Shown piece after piece: positions 49,276 through 49,357 of a stretch of 49,357 bases of DNA. This stretch comes from Chloroflexota bacterium (GTDB lineage Bacteria; Chloroflexota; Limnocylindria; Limnocylindrales; CSP1-4). Location of the stretch: positions 1-49,357 of the forward strand of contig PNAP01000030.1 of assembly GCA_003169735.1 (NCBI GenBank), in the 5' to 3' direction. Each line of letters begins with the position of its first letter. Position 1 is the stretch's first letter. Position numbers and translations under genes: made by a program. The notes below the pieces were generated by a model that worked only from the letters and a program-made list of their open reading frames with translations, had not been told where the DNA came from and made no database searches.

Positions 49276-49320
49276 TGGAGCCGACACTCGGATCTGAACC
49301 GAGGACCCGCTGTTTACGAA
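49276..49320 (-). tRNA. 3' half of a tRNA-Thr(CGU), broken at the anticodon loop
   Basis: On the minus strand the sequence reads anticodon loop TTCGTAA, stem ACAGC, GGGTC, the T arm CTCGG-TTCAGAT-CCGAG, acceptor TGTCGGC, T and the CCA tail. The part 5' of the loop should be GCTGT and a D arm, but the bases at 49321-49357 (ending ACGGG before the loop) do not pair. The gene is therefore cut exactly at the anticodon loop. T-loop position 58 reads G instead of the near-universal A. It may be an integration-site remnant, a pseudo-tRNA or an assembly edge. Confidence 0.6.
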
Positions 49321-49357
49321 CCCGTATGGCCGCCGGTCGGGAACCCTACCCGCGCAT

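Noticed and set aside
49276-49320. Complete functional tRNA
   Set aside because: The 5' half is missing: bases next to the anticodon loop do not form the stem, no D arm is present, and the T loop lacks A58.
49321-49357. Group I intron inside the tRNA
   Set aside because: The break falls at the start of the anticodon loop rather than the usual intron sites and no intron core is visible in 37 nt. It cannot be excluded without flanking sequence.
1-49357. CRISPR array, transposase or integrase genes
   Set aside because: No spaced identical repeats and no DDE or tyrosine-recombinase motifs were found in any plausible frame.

Overview
The window reads as a fragment of a high-GC (roughly two thirds G+C), densely packed, non-sporulating bacterial chromosome. 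The gene mix (F420-type luciferase-like oxidoreductase, nickel superoxide dismutase with its maturation protease, CopD/YtkA fusions, a four-cysteine LysM protein, Pro/Thr-rich lipoproteins) suggests a Chloroflexota lineage of the Limnocylindria/Ellin type. An actinobacterium is the main alternative. This placement is an inference from gene content. No rRNA, complete tRNA, transposase, integrase or CRISPR array is present. Both edges cut into features: a CopD-type protein on the left, and a tRNA-Thr 3' half on the right.

Layout. 1-6759 (+): an envelope gene train in which almost every stop codon overlaps the next start. It holds a CopD fusion, two small lipoproteins, a LivJ-like binding lipoprotein, a CPBP (CAAX) protease, two tandem paralogous tail-anchored exported proteins and a DUF998-like membrane protein. 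6894-18133: housekeeping and regulatory genes, namely nagA, a HAD hydrolase, a cold-shock protein with a long leader, a DUF3592-like membrane protein, an ABC-2 exporter pair, an AlkA-like glycosylase, a degenerate GGDEF protein, a polytopic membrane protein, xth, a small basic protein and an ArsC-like protein. 18161-21318: a secreted SpoIID/VCBS protein divergent from a Rieske oxygenase. 21542-31674 (-): a nine-gene surface polysaccharide operon. It contains the four enzyme types needed for a UDP-2,3-diacetamido-2,3-dideoxy-uronic acid, a soluble WbpM/CapD-like dehydratase, a Wzy-like polymerase candidate, two glycosyltransferases and a WecA/MraY-type initiating transferase. 31856-35097: a small Rieske protein, an F420-type oxidoreductase, sodX-sodN and a lipoprotein. 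35087-38370: TauE/SafE divergent from cysDN. 38446-49265: a LysM protein, an NTF2-like protein, a double-TPM membrane protein, a homocysteine methyltransferase/MetF fusion, an MFS permease, an MgtA-type ATPase and a DUF1304 protein.

The strongest global signal is the promoter architecture. At many transcription-unit heads a TANNNT -10 hexamer ends only 6-8 nt before the ATG or GTG, so the predicted transcript starts at or next to the start codon (leaderless). Other heads (xth, the 113-aa protein, sodN, csp, the GGDEF gene, the 122-aa protein) carry Shine-Dalgarno sequences instead. This pattern helped choose several starts. All calls were made by eye; no database search was run.
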